Shown piece after piece: positions 26,467 through 36,439 of a stretch of 64,000 nt of DNA. Source of the DNA: Pseudomonas hamedanensis (lineage in GTDB: Bacteria; Pseudomonadota; Gammaproteobacteria; Pseudomonadales; Pseudomonadaceae); the NCBI RefSeq assembly GCF_014268595.2, contig NZ_CP077091.1:4384001-4448000 (forward strand), given 5' to 3'. Made by a program: the position numbers and the translations under genes. The stretch's first letter is position 1, and each line of letters starts with the position of its first letter. The notes under the pieces were generated by a model. It was given only the letters and a program-made list of their open reading frames with translations, did not search any database and had not been told where the DNA came from.

Positions 26467-27810
26467 ATGAACAAGTCCACCTTGGCCCTGGCCGTGGCCG
26501 TTGGGGTTATGGCGCAGCAGGCAGGCGCCGCCGGTTTCATTGAAGACAGCAAGGCTACCTTGGGTCTGCGTAACTTCTACATCAACACCGACAACCGCGA
26601 TGGCGCTGGCGCCAACAAGAACGAAGAGTGGGGCCAAGGCTTCGATCTGCGCTTCATCTCTGGCTACACCCAAGGCACCGTCGGTTTCGGTATCGACGCT
26701 ATTGGCCTGCTGGGCGTGCGTCTTGATTCGGGCGGCGGTACCAACGGCAACGCTGGTACTGCTTACGGCGGCACCGTGTTCCCGAGCGAGTCCAACGGCA
26801 AGGCCGTGGACAACTTCTCCAGCCTGGGTCTGACTGCCAAAGCCAAGATCTCTCAGACTGAACTGAAGCTGGGTACCCTGCAGCCGAAAAACCCGGTGAT
26901 CATCACCAACGACGGTCGCCTGCTGCCACAAACCTGGCAGGGCGGCCAGATCACTTCCGGCGAGATCAAGGATCTGACCCTGGTCGGCGGCCAGATCGAA
27001 GCCGTGAAAGGTCGTAACTCCAGCAACAACGAAAACCTGTCTATCAGCGGCGCCAACACCCGCGGTGCCGGTTTCCGTGACAGCAACAAGTTCATCTACG
27101 CCGGTGGTGACTACAAAATCACCAAAGACCTGACTGCCCAGTACTACTACGGCAACCTGGAAGAATTCTACAAGCAGCACTTCCTGGGTCTGGTTCACAA
27201 CTGGTCCATCGGCCCGGGCGTATTGAAATCTGACTTCCGTTACTTCAACAGCTCCGATGACGGCAAAAACGGCACCGACCCGGCCTACTACAGCACCGGT
27301 AACTACACCGGCGTTCGTAACGGTCGCGGTGAAGTCGACAACAACCTGTACAGCGGCCTGTTCCTGTACACCGTTGCCGGCCACACTTTCGGTGGTGGCT
27401 ATCAGGTTTCCAATGGCAGCAGCGACTTCCCTTGGCTGAACCAGGGTGACGGTTCGTCGAACTACACCATCACCGACATGCAGATCCAGAAGTTCAACCG
27501 TGCCGGCGAGAAAACCTGGCAGGCTCGCTACTCGTATGACTTCGCCAAAGTCGGCGTACCTGGCCTGACCGCTGGTGTGGTTTACCTCAAAGGCGACAGC
27601 ATCGACACCGTTGGCTCCAACGGCCGCGAAAGCGCTTCGAACCGCTCCGAGTGGGAACGCGACTTCACCATCGGTTACGTCGTACCGGAAGGCCCGTTCA
27701 AGAACGTCGGCCTGATGTGGAAAAACGCTGTATGGCGCACCGACCTGCCGAACACCCGTTCGCAGGACGAAAACCGCCTGATCGTCAGCTACTCGATCCC
27801 GCTGCTGTAA
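26467..27810 (+). CDS. OprD-family outer membrane porin (OprE-like)
   Basis: The 447-residue protein has a signal peptide (MNKSTLALAVAVGVMAQQAG, cleaved near GAAG) and the alternating pattern of an 18-strand OprD-type barrel. Typical stretches are GFIEDSKATLGLRNFYINTD at the mature N-terminus, GFDLRFISGYTQGTVGFGID and the final aromatic-containing strand LIVSYSIPLL. The family forms substrate-selective channels for amino acids and small carboxylates. Placement between tauA and lsfA suggests uptake of organosulfur compounds, but substrate is not shown by sequence. A strong terminator follows. Confidence 0.9.
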   Translation: MNKSTLALAVAVGVMAQQAGAAGFIEDSKATLGLRNFYINTDNRDGAGANKNEEWGQGFDLRFISGYTQGTVGFGIDAIGLLGVRLDSGGGTNGNAGTAYGGTVFPSESNGKAVDNFSSLGLTAKAKISQTELKLGTLQPKNPVIITNDGRLLPQTWQGGQITSGEIKDLTLVGGQIEAVKGRNSSNNENLSISGANTRGAGFRDSNKFIYAGGDYKITKDLTAQYYYGNLEEFYKQHFLGLVHNWSIGPGVLKSDFRYFNSSDDGKNGTDPAYYSTGNYTGVRNGRGEVDNNLYSGLFLYTVAGHTFGGGYQVSNGSSDFPWLNQGDGSSNYTITDMQIQKFNRAGEKTWQARYSYDFAKVGVPGLTAGVVYLKGDSIDTVGSNGRESASNRSEWERDFTIGYVVPEGPFKNVGLMWKNAVWRTDLPNTRSQDENRLIVSYSIPLL

Positions 27811-27833
27811 TAGCGCGTTCAGGTACCTGATGT

Positions 27834-27873
27834 AAAAAAGCCCCGTCCGGCATCGCGCCGGACGGGGCTTTTG
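27834..27873 (+). terminator. Rho-independent terminator after the porin gene
   Basis: AAGCCCCGTCCGGC and GCCGGACGGGGCTT pair into a long GC-rich stem around the loop ATCGC, followed by TTTGCG. It starts 24 bases after the porin stop. Confidence 0.87.
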
Positions 27874-28102
27874 CGTTTCGAGTCAGGCTCACCCCCGTAA
27901 GCCCTTCTCGATGTCCCTCTTTGCTGCAACTCAAGGCCTTCTCGAACCTTGCGACCGATGTTCGTCGCGATGCTGGCCGGTGTCCAATGAACAGATGTTT
28001 AATATTCACTAATGATCTAGATATCTATTTATTTATTCTTTTTCACGCTGATTGATCCCGAGCTACAGTTGTTGTCTCCCATCCCTCATCAGGAGCAGCA
28101 CC

Positions 28103-28741
28103 ATGAGCCTCAGACTCGGCGACATCGCCCCCGATTTCGAACAAGACTCCAGCGCCGGCAAGATTCGTTTCCACGAATGGCTGGGCGATAGCTGGGGCGT
28201 GCTGTTTTCCCATCCGGCGGATTTCACCCCTGTGTGCACCACCGAGCTGGGCTTCACTGCCAAGCTCAAGGATGAGTTCAACAAGCGTGGCGTAAAGGCC
28301 ATTGCGCTGTCGGTGGACCCGGTGGACTCGCACCACAAGTGGATCGAAGACATCAACGAAACCCAGAACACCATCGTCAACTTTCCGATCCTGGCCGATG
28401 CCGATCGCAAGGTTTCCGATCTGTACGACCTGATCCACCCGAACGCCAATGACACCCTGACCGTGCGTTCGCTGTTTGTCATCGACCCGAACAAGAAGAT
28501 CCGCCTGACCATCACCTACCCGGCGAGCACCGGGCGCAATTTCCACGAGATCCTGCGGGTGATCGATTCGCTGCAACTCACCGACAACTACAAAGTGGCC
28601 ACGCCAGCCAATTGGCAGGACGGTGAAGAGGTGGTGATCGTGCCGTCGCTCAAGGACGAGGAAGAAATCAGGCAGCGCTTCCCGAAAGGCTATCGTGCGG
28701 TGAAGCCGTACCTGCGCCTGACGCCGCAACCGAACAAATAA
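28103..28741 (+). CDS. lsfA: 1-Cys peroxiredoxin LsfA
   Basis: The ATG at 28103, nine bases after AGGAG, gives 212 residues. The peroxidatic cysteine is C45 in PADFTPVCTTELG, and it is the only cysteine in the protein, which defines the 1-Cys (Prx6) group. LsfA of Pseudomonas was found as a sulfate-starvation-induced protein and reduces peroxides. The location just upstream of the ssu operon fits that regulation and is shared with P. putida as I recall. A stand-alone promoter region lies upstream after the porin terminator. Confidence 0.9.
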   Translation: MSLRLGDIAPDFEQDSSAGKIRFHEWLGDSWGVLFSHPADFTPVCTTELGFTAKLKDEFNKRGVKAIALSVDPVDSHHKWIEDINETQNTIVNFPILADADRKVSDLYDLIHPNANDTLTVRSLFVIDPNKKIRLTITYPASTGRNFHEILRVIDSLQLTDNYKVATPANWQDGEEVVIVPSLKDEEEIRQRFPKGYRAVKPYLRLTPQPNK

Positions 28742-28777
28742 ATCAGAACGTTCTGCGCAGTAGCTGCCGCCGCCGCC

Positions 28778-28842
28778 TTCGCGAGCAAGCCCGCTCCCAC
28801 ATTTGGAATGCGTTTCCCTGTGGGAGCGGGCTTGCTCGCGAA
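28778..28842. repeat. REP doublet (REPIN-like), class A, short spacer
   Basis: TTCGCGAGCAAGCCCGCTCC and its inverse flank ATTTGGAATGCGTTTCCC, a spacer nearly identical to that in the class B short copies even though the arms differ. Confidence 0.85.
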
Positions 28843-28887
28843 GGCATCAGTCCAGGCAACACAGAATATTGGACGCAGGGGAATTCC

Positions 28888-28911
28888 GGCCGTTTCGACG
28901 GCCTTTTTTTT
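28888..28911 (+). terminator. Rho-independent terminator
   Basis: GGCCGT and ACGGCC around TTCG are followed by eight T residues. It lies 147 bases after lsfA and 150 before ssuE. The remainder to 29061 is AT-rich (for example 28940-29000) and must hold the ssu promoter; no specific motif is certain. Confidence 0.8.
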
Positions 28912-29061
28912 CGCCTGAATTCGGCTCAACGGCATATCTCTTAAATGCATAACCAAATGAATAAATATGATTTATGGATATATAAATCAACTGGTAAGGT
29001 CACTCCCAATGAAGCGAGATCGCAGCCCGCGAATCGCCGGTAACGCTTAAAGGAATCTGCA

Positions 29062-29655
29062 ATGCTGGTCGTCTCACTCGGTGGCAGCCCCAGCCTGCGC
29101 TCCCGTTCCGGGGTGCTGCTGGAGCGTTCGCAACGCTGGTTGCAACAGCAAGGGGTGGAAGTGGTGAGTTATCAGGTGCGGGACTTCCCGGCCGAGGACT
29201 TGCTCCACGCCCGCTTCGACAGCCCGAAGGTCCTCGACCTGCTGCAACAGATCGAAAACGCCGACGGCCTGCTCATCGCTACCCCGGTGTACAAGGCCTC
29301 GTTTTCCGGGGCGCTGAAAACCCTGCTGGATCTGCTGCCCGAGCGCGCCTTGAACCACAAGATAGTCTTGCCGATGGCCACCGGTGGCAGCATCGCCCAC
29401 ATGCTGGTCGTCGATTACGCCCTCAAGCCTGTGCTGTCGGCGCTGAAAGCCCAGGAAATGCTTCAGGGCATTTTTGCCGAGGACAGCCAGATCGCTTACG
29501 GCGAAGGCAGTGCCGCCGCGCAACTGGCGCCGGCACTGGAGCAACGGTTGCACGAGGCGCTGGACCAGTTCATCGGCGCCATGGCGCGCCGGCCGAAACC
29601 GCTGGAGCCGGGCCTGCTGAATGAACGTTTGTTGAGTGCTCGCTGGAGCATTTAA
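29062..29655 (+). CDS. ssuE: NADPH-dependent FMN reductase SsuE
   Basis: The 197-residue flavodoxin-fold reductase supplies FMNH2 to the monooxygenase SsuD. The family motif [15 protein letters not shown] is at the N-terminus and the FMN-binding [20 protein letters not shown] near residue 74. AAAGGAAT precedes the ATG. It opens the operon ssuE-ssuA-ssuD-ssuC-ssuB-ssuF, which desulfonates alkanesulfonates when sulfate is scarce. CysB-type control is known for this operon in relatives. Confidence 0.93.
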   Translation: MLVVSLGGSPSLRSRSGVLLERSQRWLQQQGVEVVSYQVRDFPAEDLLHARFDSPKVLDLLQQIENADGLLIATPVYKASFSGALKTLLDLLPERALNHKIVLPMATGGSIAHMLVVDYALKPVLSALKAQEMLQGIFAEDSQIAYGEGSAAAQLAPALEQRLHEALDQFIGAMARRPKPLEPGLLNERLLSARWSI

Positions 29656-29744
29656 GCCACACCGAAATTTGAAGTACTGGCCTTACTCGCCCGCCAACGG
29701 GCAAGCAGGTGCAGCCAAAACCCAACAGCAAAAAGGAGAGCGCA

Positions 29745-30710
29745 ATGCGCACTGTATTTTTGCGTCGTGGTCTGGTCGCTCTGTTTGCTGCGGCTGTGTC
29801 CTTCGGCGCCATCACTCAAGCCCAGGCCGAGACGCTTCGGATCGGTTATCAAAAGTACGGCACCCTGGTGCTGCTCAAAGCCAAAGGCACCCTGGAAAAA
29901 CGTCTCGCCGCGCAAGGCGTCGACGTGCAGTGGACTGAATTCCCCGGCGGCCCGCAACTGCTGGAAGGCCTCAACGTCGGCTCGATCGACTTCGGCGTGA
30001 CCGGCGAGACGCCGCCCGTATTCGCCCAAGCGGCCGGCGCCGATCTGCTCTACGTCGCCTATGAACCGCCGGCGCCGAACAGCGAAGCGATCCTCGTGCC
30101 GAAAGACTCGCCGATCAAATCGGTGGCCGGTCTGAAGGGCAAGAAAGTCGCCCTGAACAAAGGCTCCAACGTGCATTACCTGCTGGTGCGCGCACTGGAA
30201 GACGCCGGCCTCAAATACACCGATATCCAGACTGTATTCCTGCCGCCAGCCGACGCCCGCGCTGCGTTCGAGCGCGGCAGTGTCGACGCGTGGGTTATCT
30301 GGGATCCGTACCAGGCTGCCGCCGAAAAGCAATTGCAGGCGCACACCCTGCGCGACGGCAAAGGCATCGTCGACAACCACCAGTTCTATCTCGCGACCAA
30401 ACCTTACGCGCAGAAAAATCCCGAGGTGATCAAGACCCTCGTCGAAGAAGTGCGCGCCGTGGGCGAGTGGTCGAAAGCCAATCCTGAAGACGTGACCCAA
30501 CAGGTCGCGCCACTGCTCGGCCTGCCGGCGGACATCACCCTGACCTCGGTGAAACGCCAGGGTTACGGTGCGCTGTTCCTGACTCCGGAAGTGGTCGCCG
30601 CGCAACAGAAAATCGCCGACACGTTCTTCCAGCTCAAGCTGATTCCCAAGCCGTTGAGCATCAAGGACGTGATCTGGACCCCACCGGCCGCTGTGGCTAC
30701 CGCGCAGTAA
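29745..30710 (+). CDS. ssuA: Alkanesulfonate ABC transporter binding protein SsuA
   Basis: ATG 29745 follows AAAAGGAGAG; the frame extends upstream without support. The 321-residue product has a signal peptide (about residues 1-27, ending AQA) and matches sulfonate-binding proteins: [20 protein letters not shown] at the mature start, [20 protein letters not shown] and [20 protein letters not shown]. It captures alkanesulfonates in the periplasm for SsuC and SsuB. Confidence 0.93.
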   Translation: MRTVFLRRGLVALFAAAVSFGAITQAQAETLRIGYQKYGTLVLLKAKGTLEKRLAAQGVDVQWTEFPGGPQLLEGLNVGSIDFGVTGETPPVFAQAAGADLLYVAYEPPAPNSEAILVPKDSPIKSVAGLKGKKVALNKGSNVHYLLVRALEDAGLKYTDIQTVFLPPADARAAFERGSVDAWVIWDPYQAAAEKQLQAHTLRDGKGIVDNHQFYLATKPYAQKNPEVIKTLVEEVRAVGEWSKANPEDVTQQVAPLLGLPADITLTSVKRQGYGALFLTPEVVAAQQKIADTFFQLKLIPKPLSIKDVIWTPPAAVATAQ

Positions 30711-30735
30711 TTCGAATCCCCAAGGAGACCACTCC

Positions 30736-31884
30736 ATGAGCCTCAATATCTTCTGGTTCCTGCCTACCCACGGCGATGGCCATTATCTCGGTACCGCCGA
30801 AGGCGCCCGCGCGGTGGATCACGGCTATTTGCAACAGGTCGCGCAAGCGGCGGATCGTCTCGGCTTCGGCGGTGTGCTGATTCCCACCGGGCGTTCTTGC
30901 GAAGATTCGTGGCTGGTCGCGGCCTCGCTGATCCCGGTGACCCAGCGTTTGAAATTCCTCGTCGCCCTGCGTCCCGGGATCATTTCCCCGACGGTCGCGG
31001 CGCGGCAGGCAGCGACGCTGGATCGTCTGTCCGGCGGGCGCGCGCTGTTCAATCTGGTCACCGGTGGCGACCCGGAAGAACTGGCCGGTGATGGTCTGTT
31101 CCTCAACCATGAAGAACGCTATCAGGCCTCGGTGGAATTCACCCGCATCTGGCGCCGCGTGCTGGAAGGCGAGACCGTCGATTACGATGGCGAACACATC
31201 AGCGTCAAAGGCGCCAAGCTGCTCTATCCGCCGATTCAGCAACCGCGTCCGCCACTGTACTTCGGTGGTTCATCGGAAGCGGCGCAGGATCTGGCGGCCG
31301 AGCAAGTGGAAATGGTCCTGACCTGGGGGGAGCCGCCGGCTGCAGTGGCCGAGAAGATCGCACAAGTGCGGGCCAAAGCCGCCAAGCTTGGGCGCACCGT
31401 GCGTTTCGGCATTCGTCTGCATGTGATCGTGCGTGAAACCAACGCTGAAGCCTGGCAAGCGGCGGATCGGCTGATCTCGCACCTGGACGACGACACCATC
31501 AAGCGTGCCCAGGCTTCGCTGGCGCGTTTCGATTCGGTCGGCCAGCAACGCATGGCCGCGCTGCACGGCGGTAGTCGCGATAATCTCGAAGTCAGCCCCA
31601 ACCTCTGGGCCGGTGTCGGTCTGGTGCGCGGTGGTGCAGGCACGGCACTGGTCGGCGATGGCCCGACCGTGGCGGCGCGGGTCAAGGAATACGCCGATCT
31701 GGGCATCGACACCTTCATCTTCTCCGGTTATCCACACCTTGAAGAATCGTATCGCGTGGCAGAACTGCTGTTTCCGCACCTCGACGTCGAGCGCCCGGAA
31801 CTGCCGAAAAGCGCCGGTTATGTCAGCCCGTTCGGCGAGATGGTCGCCAACGACATCCTGCCCAAAGCCGCATCGCAGAGCTGA
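30736..31884 (+). CDS. ssuD: FMNH2-dependent alkanesulfonate monooxygenase SsuD
   Basis: This 382-residue TIM-barrel luciferase-like enzyme cleaves alkanesulfonates to the aldehyde and sulfite using O2 and reduced flavin from SsuE. Opening [14 protein letters not shown] and the stretches [20 protein letters not shown] and [14 protein letters not shown] match the family, and the length is right. AAGGAG lies ten bases upstream of the ATG and 25 bases separate it from ssuA. Confidence 0.95.
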   Translation: MSLNIFWFLPTHGDGHYLGTAEGARAVDHGYLQQVAQAADRLGFGGVLIPTGRSCEDSWLVAASLIPVTQRLKFLVALRPGIISPTVAARQAATLDRLSGGRALFNLVTGGDPEELAGDGLFLNHEERYQASVEFTRIWRRVLEGETVDYDGEHISVKGAKLLYPPIQQPRPPLYFGGSSEAAQDLAAEQVEMVLTWGEPPAAVAEKIAQVRAKAAKLGRTVRFGIRLHVIVRETNAEAWQAADRLISHLDDDTIKRAQASLARFDSVGQQRMAALHGGSRDNLEVSPNLWAGVGLVRGGAGTALVGDGPTVAARVKEYADLGIDTFIFSGYPHLEESYRVAELLFPHLDVERPELPKSAGYVSPFGEMVANDILPKAASQS

Positions 31885-31893
31885 GGCGCGGCC

Positions 31894-32676
31894 ATGAAGA
31901 AATTTATCCACAGCCTCGCGCCTTGGGCGTTGCCGGTGTTGCTGCTGGCGGTGTGGCAGTTGTCGGTGTCGGCGGGCTGGCTGTCGACACGGATTCTGCC
32001 GGCGCCGGTAGCGGTGATCGAGGCCGGCGTCAGTCTGGTGCGCAGCGGCGAGATCTGGACGCATCTGGCGATCAGCGGGTGGCGCGCGGCACTGGGTTTC
32101 ACCATCGGCGGCAGCATTGGCCTGGTGCTGGGTTTTATCACGGGTCTGTCGAAGTGGGGTGAACGCCTGCTCGACAGCTCGGTGCAGATGATCCGCAACG
32201 TGCCGCATCTGGCGCTGATTCCATTGGTGATCCTGTGGTTCGGCATCGACGAGTCAGCGAAGATTTTTCTGGTGGCGCTGGGTACGTTGTTCCCGATTTA
32301 TCTCAATACGTATCACGGCATCCGCAACGTCGATCCGGCGCTGGTGGAGATGGCGCGCAGTTATGGCTTGAGCGGTTTCAGCCTGTTCTGGCAGGTGATT
32401 CTGCCGGGGGCGCTGCCATCGATTCTGGTCGGCGTGCGCTTCGCCCTGGGCTTCATGTGGCTGACGCTGATCGTCGCCGAAACCATCTCGGCCAGCTCGG
32501 GCATCGGCTATCTGGCGATGAACGCCCGCGAGTTCTTGCAAACCGACGTGGTGGTACTGGCGATCCTGCTTTACGCCGTGCTCGGCAAACTCGCCGACCT
32601 TGCGGCTCGTGGACTTGAACGCGTGTGGTTGCGCTGGCATCCGGCCTATCAGGTTGTCAAGGGAGGTGCAGCATGA
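31894..32676 (+). CDS. ssuC: Alkanesulfonate ABC transporter permease SsuC
   Basis: This 260-residue inner membrane protein has about six membrane segments and the BPD-type EAA loop in [20 protein letters not shown] near residue 150, followed by [17 protein letters not shown]. It matches permeases of the SsuC/TauC family. It begins ten bases after ssuD, and its stop overlaps the ssuB start (ATGA), so ssuC and ssuB are translationally coupled. Confidence 0.93.
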   Translation: MKKFIHSLAPWALPVLLLAVWQLSVSAGWLSTRILPAPVAVIEAGVSLVRSGEIWTHLAISGWRAALGFTIGGSIGLVLGFITGLSKWGERLLDSSVQMIRNVPHLALIPLVILWFGIDESAKIFLVALGTLFPIYLNTYHGIRNVDPALVEMARSYGLSGFSLFWQVILPGALPSILVGVRFALGFMWLTLIVAETISASSGIGYLAMNAREFLQTDVVVLAILLYAVLGKLADLAARGLERVWLRWHPAYQVVKGGAA

Positions 32677-33479
32677 CCGCTCAACAACCTCCACGCCTGC
32701 TGCGCGGGATTCCGCTGGCAGTGCGCAACCTGCAGAAAACCTTTGGCTCACGCCAAGTGCTACGGGATATCGACCTGCACATTCCGGCAGGGCAATTCGT
32801 CGCCGTGGTCGGGCGCAGCGGCTGTGGCAAAAGCACATTTTTGCGTTTGCTCGCCGGCCTCGACCAACCGACGGGCGGCGACCTGCTCGCCGGCTCCGCG
32901 CCGCTCAGCCAGGCGCGGGACGATACGCGATTGATGTTTCAGGAGGCGCGCCTGCTGCCGTGGAAAAAGATCATCGACAACGTCGGTCTCGGCCTCAAGG
33001 GCAACTGGCGCCAGCAAGCGCTGGATGCACTGGAAGCGGTGGGTCTGGCGGATCGCGCCGATGAGTGGCCGGCAGCCTTGTCCGGTGGCCAAAAGCAGCG
33101 GGTCGCGCTGGCTCGCGCGCTGATCCATCAACCGCGTTTGCTGCTGCTCGACGAACCGCTTGGCGCGCTGGATGCGCTGACCCGCATCGAAATGCAGCAA
33201 CTGATCGAACGGCTTTGGCAGCAACACGGTTTTACCGTGCTGCTGGTGACTCACGACGTCAGCGAAGCGGTGGCGATTGCCGACCGGGTGATCCTGATCG
33301 AGGACGGCGAGGTCGGCCTCGATCTGCAGGTCGAACTGCCACGCCCTCGGGTCCGTGGCTCGCATCGCCTCGCCGCGCTGGAAACCGAAGTGCTCAACCG
33401 TGTTCTGTCCCTGCCCGGCGAACCGCCGGCGCCGGAACCCGTTTCACCCCTGCCTACGCAATTGCGTTGGGCGCAATGA
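32673..33479 (+). CDS. ssuB: Alkanesulfonate ABC transporter ATPase SsuB
   Basis: The 268-residue ATPase has Walker [10 protein letters not shown] at residues 47-55, the signature [15 protein letters not shown] near 137 and Walker [13 protein letters not shown] near 158, with the H-loop in [12 protein letters not shown]. The start at 32673 is fixed by the overlap with ssuC and by GGGAGG upstream. It powers uptake through SsuC. Confidence 0.93.
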   Translation: MTAQQPPRLLRGIPLAVRNLQKTFGSRQVLRDIDLHIPAGQFVAVVGRSGCGKSTFLRLLAGLDQPTGGDLLAGSAPLSQARDDTRLMFQEARLLPWKKIIDNVGLGLKGNWRQQALDALEAVGLADRADEWPAALSGGQKQRVALARALIHQPRLLLLDEPLGALDALTRIEMQQLIERLWQQHGFTVLLVTHDVSEAVAIADRVILIEDGEVGLDLQVELPRPRVRGSHRLAALETEVLNRVLSLPGEPPAPEPVSPLPTQLRWAQ

Positions 33480-33511
33480 CTCACTTATCCACAACGACAG
33501 GAATCAACGCC

Positions 33512-33727
33512 ATGACTATCAAAGCCATCAACGTGCGCAACCAGTTCAAAGGCTCGATCAAGGAAATCGTCCTCGGCGACGTGCTGTCGGAAATCGACGT
33601 GCAGACCGCTTCGGGCATCGTCACATCGGTGATTACCACACGTTCAGTGAAAGAACTGGAACTGGTGGTGGGCAGCGAAGTGATCGCCTTTGTGAAATCC
33701 ACCGAGGTATCGATCGCCAAGTTGTAA
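33512..33727 (+). CDS. ssuF: Molybdopterin-binding-like (TOBE) protein SsuF
   Basis: This 71-residue protein is a single TOBE/MOP domain (IKAINVRNQFKGSIKEIVLG, then VTSVITTRSVKELELVVGSE), as in the ssuF product of P. putida, which is needed for growth on sulfonates though its ligand is unclear. It lies 32 bases after ssuB at the end of the operon. The longer upstream frame is a shadow of ssuB; the small frame begins with its own ATG and has CAGGAA upstream. Confidence 0.9.
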   Translation: MTIKAINVRNQFKGSIKEIVLGDVLSEIDVQTASGIVTSVITTRSVKELELVVGSEVIAFVKSTEVSIAKL

Positions 33728-33766
33728 GCCGGTGAGCAAAAAACAACCCCGGGGGGTGTGAGCCCT

Positions 33767-33869
33767 GATCGTTCCCACGCTCTGCGTGGGAATGCCTCTA
33801 GGGACGCTCCGCGTCCAGTGACGCGGAGCGTCACGGGCTGCATTCCCACGCAGAGCGTGGGAACGATCA
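33767..33869. repeat. Long palindromic repeat, class D
   Basis: TGATCGTTCCCACGCTCTGC and its inverse form perfect outer arms, with an inner pair GACGCTCCGCGTC and GACGCGGAGCGTC. It separates ssuF from the convergent TetR gene and closely resembles the copy at 13782-13897. Confidence 0.87.
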
Positions 33870-33873
33870 TGTC

Positions 33874-34500
33874 TCAGCGCTTGGGTAGATAGGGCGGAAG
33901 ATAGAGGCTGATATAGGCATCAAACACCCGCATCCCTTCCTCGGCCATGCGCGGAGTGATCTGCCCGTGCTGCTGCACCGAGCGTGCATAAACCCGGTCG
34001 CCCAGTTCCATCGCCAGGGCAAACACATCGACATCGCCCGGCAGCCTCGGCAGCTCGAAATGATGGTCGAACAGCTTGTGCATCAGGTCGCCCAGTTCCA
34101 GGTCGTGCTGACGGTCAGCCTGGGTCACTTCGGTCAGTCCGTGCTGCGCAAGAATCAGTTGCCGCGCGGCCGCATCTTCGCCGTAGATTTCCAGCATCCG
34201 CTGCTCCACCAGCCGTGATAGATCGCGCCAGTCACGTAACGCGTCATGGTCGATCGGTGCTTGCAGGCACGCGCGAAACGCCGCGTGGACATCTGCTGTC
34301 AGCGCTTCGAGCAGTGCCGGGACGCTGGCGAAGAAGTGGTACACGGAAGAGGGCGGAATCTGCGCACGCTCGGCGACGCTGTAGATCGACAGGCTCGCCA
34401 CGCCCTCGGCGGCCAGCAGCGTGCGCGCGGCGTCGAGTATCGAATCGATCCGCGCCTGACTGCGGGCACGGGGTTTGCGGACGGGGGCGGGACGCGTCAT
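33874..34500 (-). CDS. TetR/AcrR family transcriptional regulator
   Basis: ATG 34500 follows CAGGAG; 208 residues. The N-terminal helix-turn-helix is in residues about 18-62 (ILDAARTLLAAEGVASLSIY, then VAERAQIPPSSVYHFFAS), the typical TetR form. The C-terminal half is a helical ligand and dimer domain of unknown specificity. It is alone on its strand between the ssu operon (convergent) and spuI. Its target is not evident. Confidence 0.88.
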   Translation of the reverse strand: MTRPAPVRKPRARSQARIDSILDAARTLLAAEGVASLSIYSVAERAQIPPSSVYHFFASVPALLEALTADVHAAFRACLQAPIDHDALRDWRDLSRLVEQRMLEIYGEDAAARQLILAQHGLTEVTQADRQHDLELGDLMHKLFDHHFELPRLPGDVDVFALAMELGDRVYARSVQQHGQITPRMAEEGMRVFDAYISLYLPPYLPKR

Positions 34501-34563
34501 GGAAATCTCCTGCGGGGCAGCGGGCATTGTACGAGGCGGTTTCGGTGTTGTCTGCCGGTACCC

Positions 34564-34711
34564 TGTGGCGAGGGGATTTATCCCCGTCCGGCTGCGCAGC
34601 AGTCGTAAACCCTGAGAGCCGGGTATTCCTGACACACCGAGTGGTATGGATTTGGGGCTGCTTCGCAACCCAACGGGGCGGTGCGACGGTTCGCTAAATC
34701 CCCTCGCCACA
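34564..34711. repeat. Long palindromic repeat, class C, with extra inner sequence
   Basis: The outer arms are normal (TGTGGCGAGGGGATTTATCC and CCCCTCGCCACA), but the centre is about 40 bases longer than in the other copies and the right inner arm is interrupted (CAACGGGGCGGTGCGACGG). This is a variant or partly rebuilt copy. Confidence 0.78.
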
Positions 34712-34729
34712 GGTTTTGTGTTCGGCCAT

Positions 34730-34766
34730 AAAAAAACGCCGCTGGCTGAATAGCCAACGGCGTTTT
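34730..34766 (-). terminator. Rho-independent terminator of spuI
   Basis: A stem of CGCCG-C-TGGCT with AGCCA-A-CGGCG (one mismatch) around TGAAT. On the minus strand it is followed by seven T residues (34736 down to 34730), 19 bases after the spuI stop. Confidence 0.82.
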
Positions 34767-34784
34767 CCTGAAGCTGCAAACCAC

Positions 34785-36161
34785 TTAAACAGTATGTAGA
34801 TACCAGTTGTACTCAAGGTCGGAGATGGAGTGTTCGAACTCTTCCAGCTCACTTTCCTTGCAGGCGACGAAGATATCGATGTACTTCGGATCGATGTACT
34901 TGGCCATCACCTCGCTGTCGTCCAGCTCGCGCAGGGCATCACGCAAGTTGTTCGGCAGGCTCTGTTCGTTCTGCTCGTAGCTGTTGCCTTCGACAGGCGC
35001 GCCCGGTTCGATCTGGTTGACCAGACCGTGGTGCACGCCGGCCAATACCGAAGCCATCAGCAGGTACGGGTTGGCGTCGGCGCCGGCAACGCGGTGTTCG
35101 ATACGCACGGCATCGGAGGAGCCGGTCGGCACGCGAATCGCCACGGTGCGGTTGTCCAGGCCCCAGCACGGCGAGTTCGGTACGTAGAACTGCGCGCCGA
35201 AGCGACGGTAGGAGTTGACGTTCGGGCAGAGGAAAGCCATCTGCGCGGGCAGGGTCTCGAGCACACCGCCGATCGCGTGACGCAGCGCGGCGTTCTGCTC
35301 GGGATCCTCGCTGGCAAAAATGTTTTTGCCGGCTTTGTCCAGAATCGAAATGTGCACGTGCAGACCATTGCCCGCCTGGCCCGGATACGGCTTGGCCATG
35401 AAGGTGGTGTCCATTTCATGGTCGTAGGCGATGTTCTTGATCAGACGCTTGAGCAGGACCGCGTAGTCGCAGGCCTTGATCGGGTCGGCAACGTGGTGCA
35501 GGTTGACTTCGAACTGCGCCGGGGCACTTTCCTTGACGATCGCATCGGCCGGGATGCCTTGCTCTTTCGCGCCTTCGAGAATGTCCTGAAGGCAGTCGAC
35601 GTATTCGTCGAGGTCGTCGATCAGGTAAACCTGCGTCGAGTGCGGACGTTTGCCCGAGATCGGCGAGCGTGGCGGCTGTGGACGGCCGTTCACGTTTTCC
35701 TGGTCGATCAGGTAAAACTCGAGTTCGAAGGCGGCGCAGATGGTCAGCCCCAGTTCATCGAACTTGGCCACTACCTGGCGCAGTACTTCACGCGGATCGG
35801 CGAAGAACGGGTCGCCTTCGAGTTCGTGCATGGTCATCAACAGCTGCGCGGTAGGGCGCTTCTGCCATGGCTCGTTGCACAGGGTATCGGGAATTGGATA
35901 GCAGATACGATCGGCGTCGCCGATGTCCAGGCCCAGACCGGTGCTTTCCACCGTGGAGCCGTTGATATCCAGAGCAAATAGAGAGGCCGGCAGGTTGATG
36001 CCTTTCTCGTAAACCTTGTGGAGGCTGGTGCGTTCGATGCGCTTGCCGCGCACCACACCATTCATATCCGCAATCAGAAGGTCAACGTACAGAACCTCAG
36101 GATGTTCCTTAAGGAACGCGTTCGCTTCGTTAAGCTGAACGGCACGCGGGGGTACCGACAT
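34785..36161 (-). CDS. spuI: Glutamine synthetase family protein, gamma-glutamylpolyamine synthetase SpuI
   Basis: The 458-residue protein is a glutamine synthetase-fold ligase. In P. aeruginosa, SpuI-type enzymes join glutamate to putrescine, cadaverine or diaminopropane in polyamine breakdown. Landmarks are DLLIADMNGVVRGKRIERTS near residue 24, the catalytic CAAFELEFYLIDQENVNGRP, HDHVAD-type helix and PYPGQAGNGLHVHISILDKA. It is divergent from the spuA remnant and spuB. Its leader has AACAACAA next to the ribosome-binding site, a Crc/Hfq-like mark. Assignment of spuI rather than a general glnA rests on context. Confidence 0.88.
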   Translation of the reverse strand: MSVPPRAVQLNEANAFLKEHPEVLYVDLLIADMNGVVRGKRIERTSLHKVYEKGINLPASLFALDINGSTVESTGLGLDIGDADRICYPIPDTLCNEPWQKRPTAQLLMTMHELEGDPFFADPREVLRQVVAKFDELGLTICAAFELEFYLIDQENVNGRPQPPRSPISGKRPHSTQVYLIDDLDEYVDCLQDILEGAKEQGIPADAIVKESAPAQFEVNLHHVADPIKACDYAVLLKRLIKNIAYDHEMDTTFMAKPYPGQAGNGLHVHISILDKAGKNIFASEDPEQNAALRHAIGGVLETLPAQMAFLCPNVNSYRRFGAQFYVPNSPCWGLDNRTVAIRVPTGSSDAVRIEHRVAGADANPYLLMASVLAGVHHGLVNQIEPGAPVEGNSYEQNEQSLPNNLRDALRELDDSEVMAKYIDPKYIDIFVACKESELEEFEHSISDLEYNWYLHTV

Positions 36162-36439
36162 GATGCAACACCTTTGTTGTTAAAAATATCAATCATTGAT
36201 CTTTTCTGGTTTCAGTCAACCCGAACGGCCTGCCGAAGTCAAGCGAGGCCTTTTTTGCCCTAAAAAAGCGCTGCGGGGGCATTTATGGGGCATTTTTGGG
36301 CTGTTTTTGCCCTTGCAGATGCTTGCCAACCGCAGGCTTGAGCAGGCCGTGTTGTATTTTTTACGGGGGTGTTGTGTAAAAAAATGAACAAGGCTAAGCT
36401 CCGGTCAAACCCATAACAGCAATAATACCGGGGTGCTTC
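36162..36439. other. Divergent region between spuI and the spuA remnant
   Basis: These 278 bases are AT-rich with runs of T and A and two copies of GGGGCATTT (near 36277-36296). They must contain the spuI promoter. I looked for a -24/-12 sigma-54 core and found none with correct spacing. No gene is present. Confidence 0.5.
36167..36181 (-). promoter_or_regulatory. Candidate Crc/Hfq A-rich motif over the spuI ribosome-binding site
   Basis: On the minus strand the message reads AACAACAAAGGTGTT just before the spuI ATG. AACAACAA (36181-36174) fits the AANAANAA catabolite-repression motif and runs directly into the AAAGG Shine-Dalgarno sequence. Confidence 0.55.

Noticed and set aside
36162..36439. 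Sigma-54 core in the spuI/spuA divergent region
   Set aside because: The closest candidates (for example TTGGCAAGCATCTGC on the minus strand) have GG and GC one base too close.
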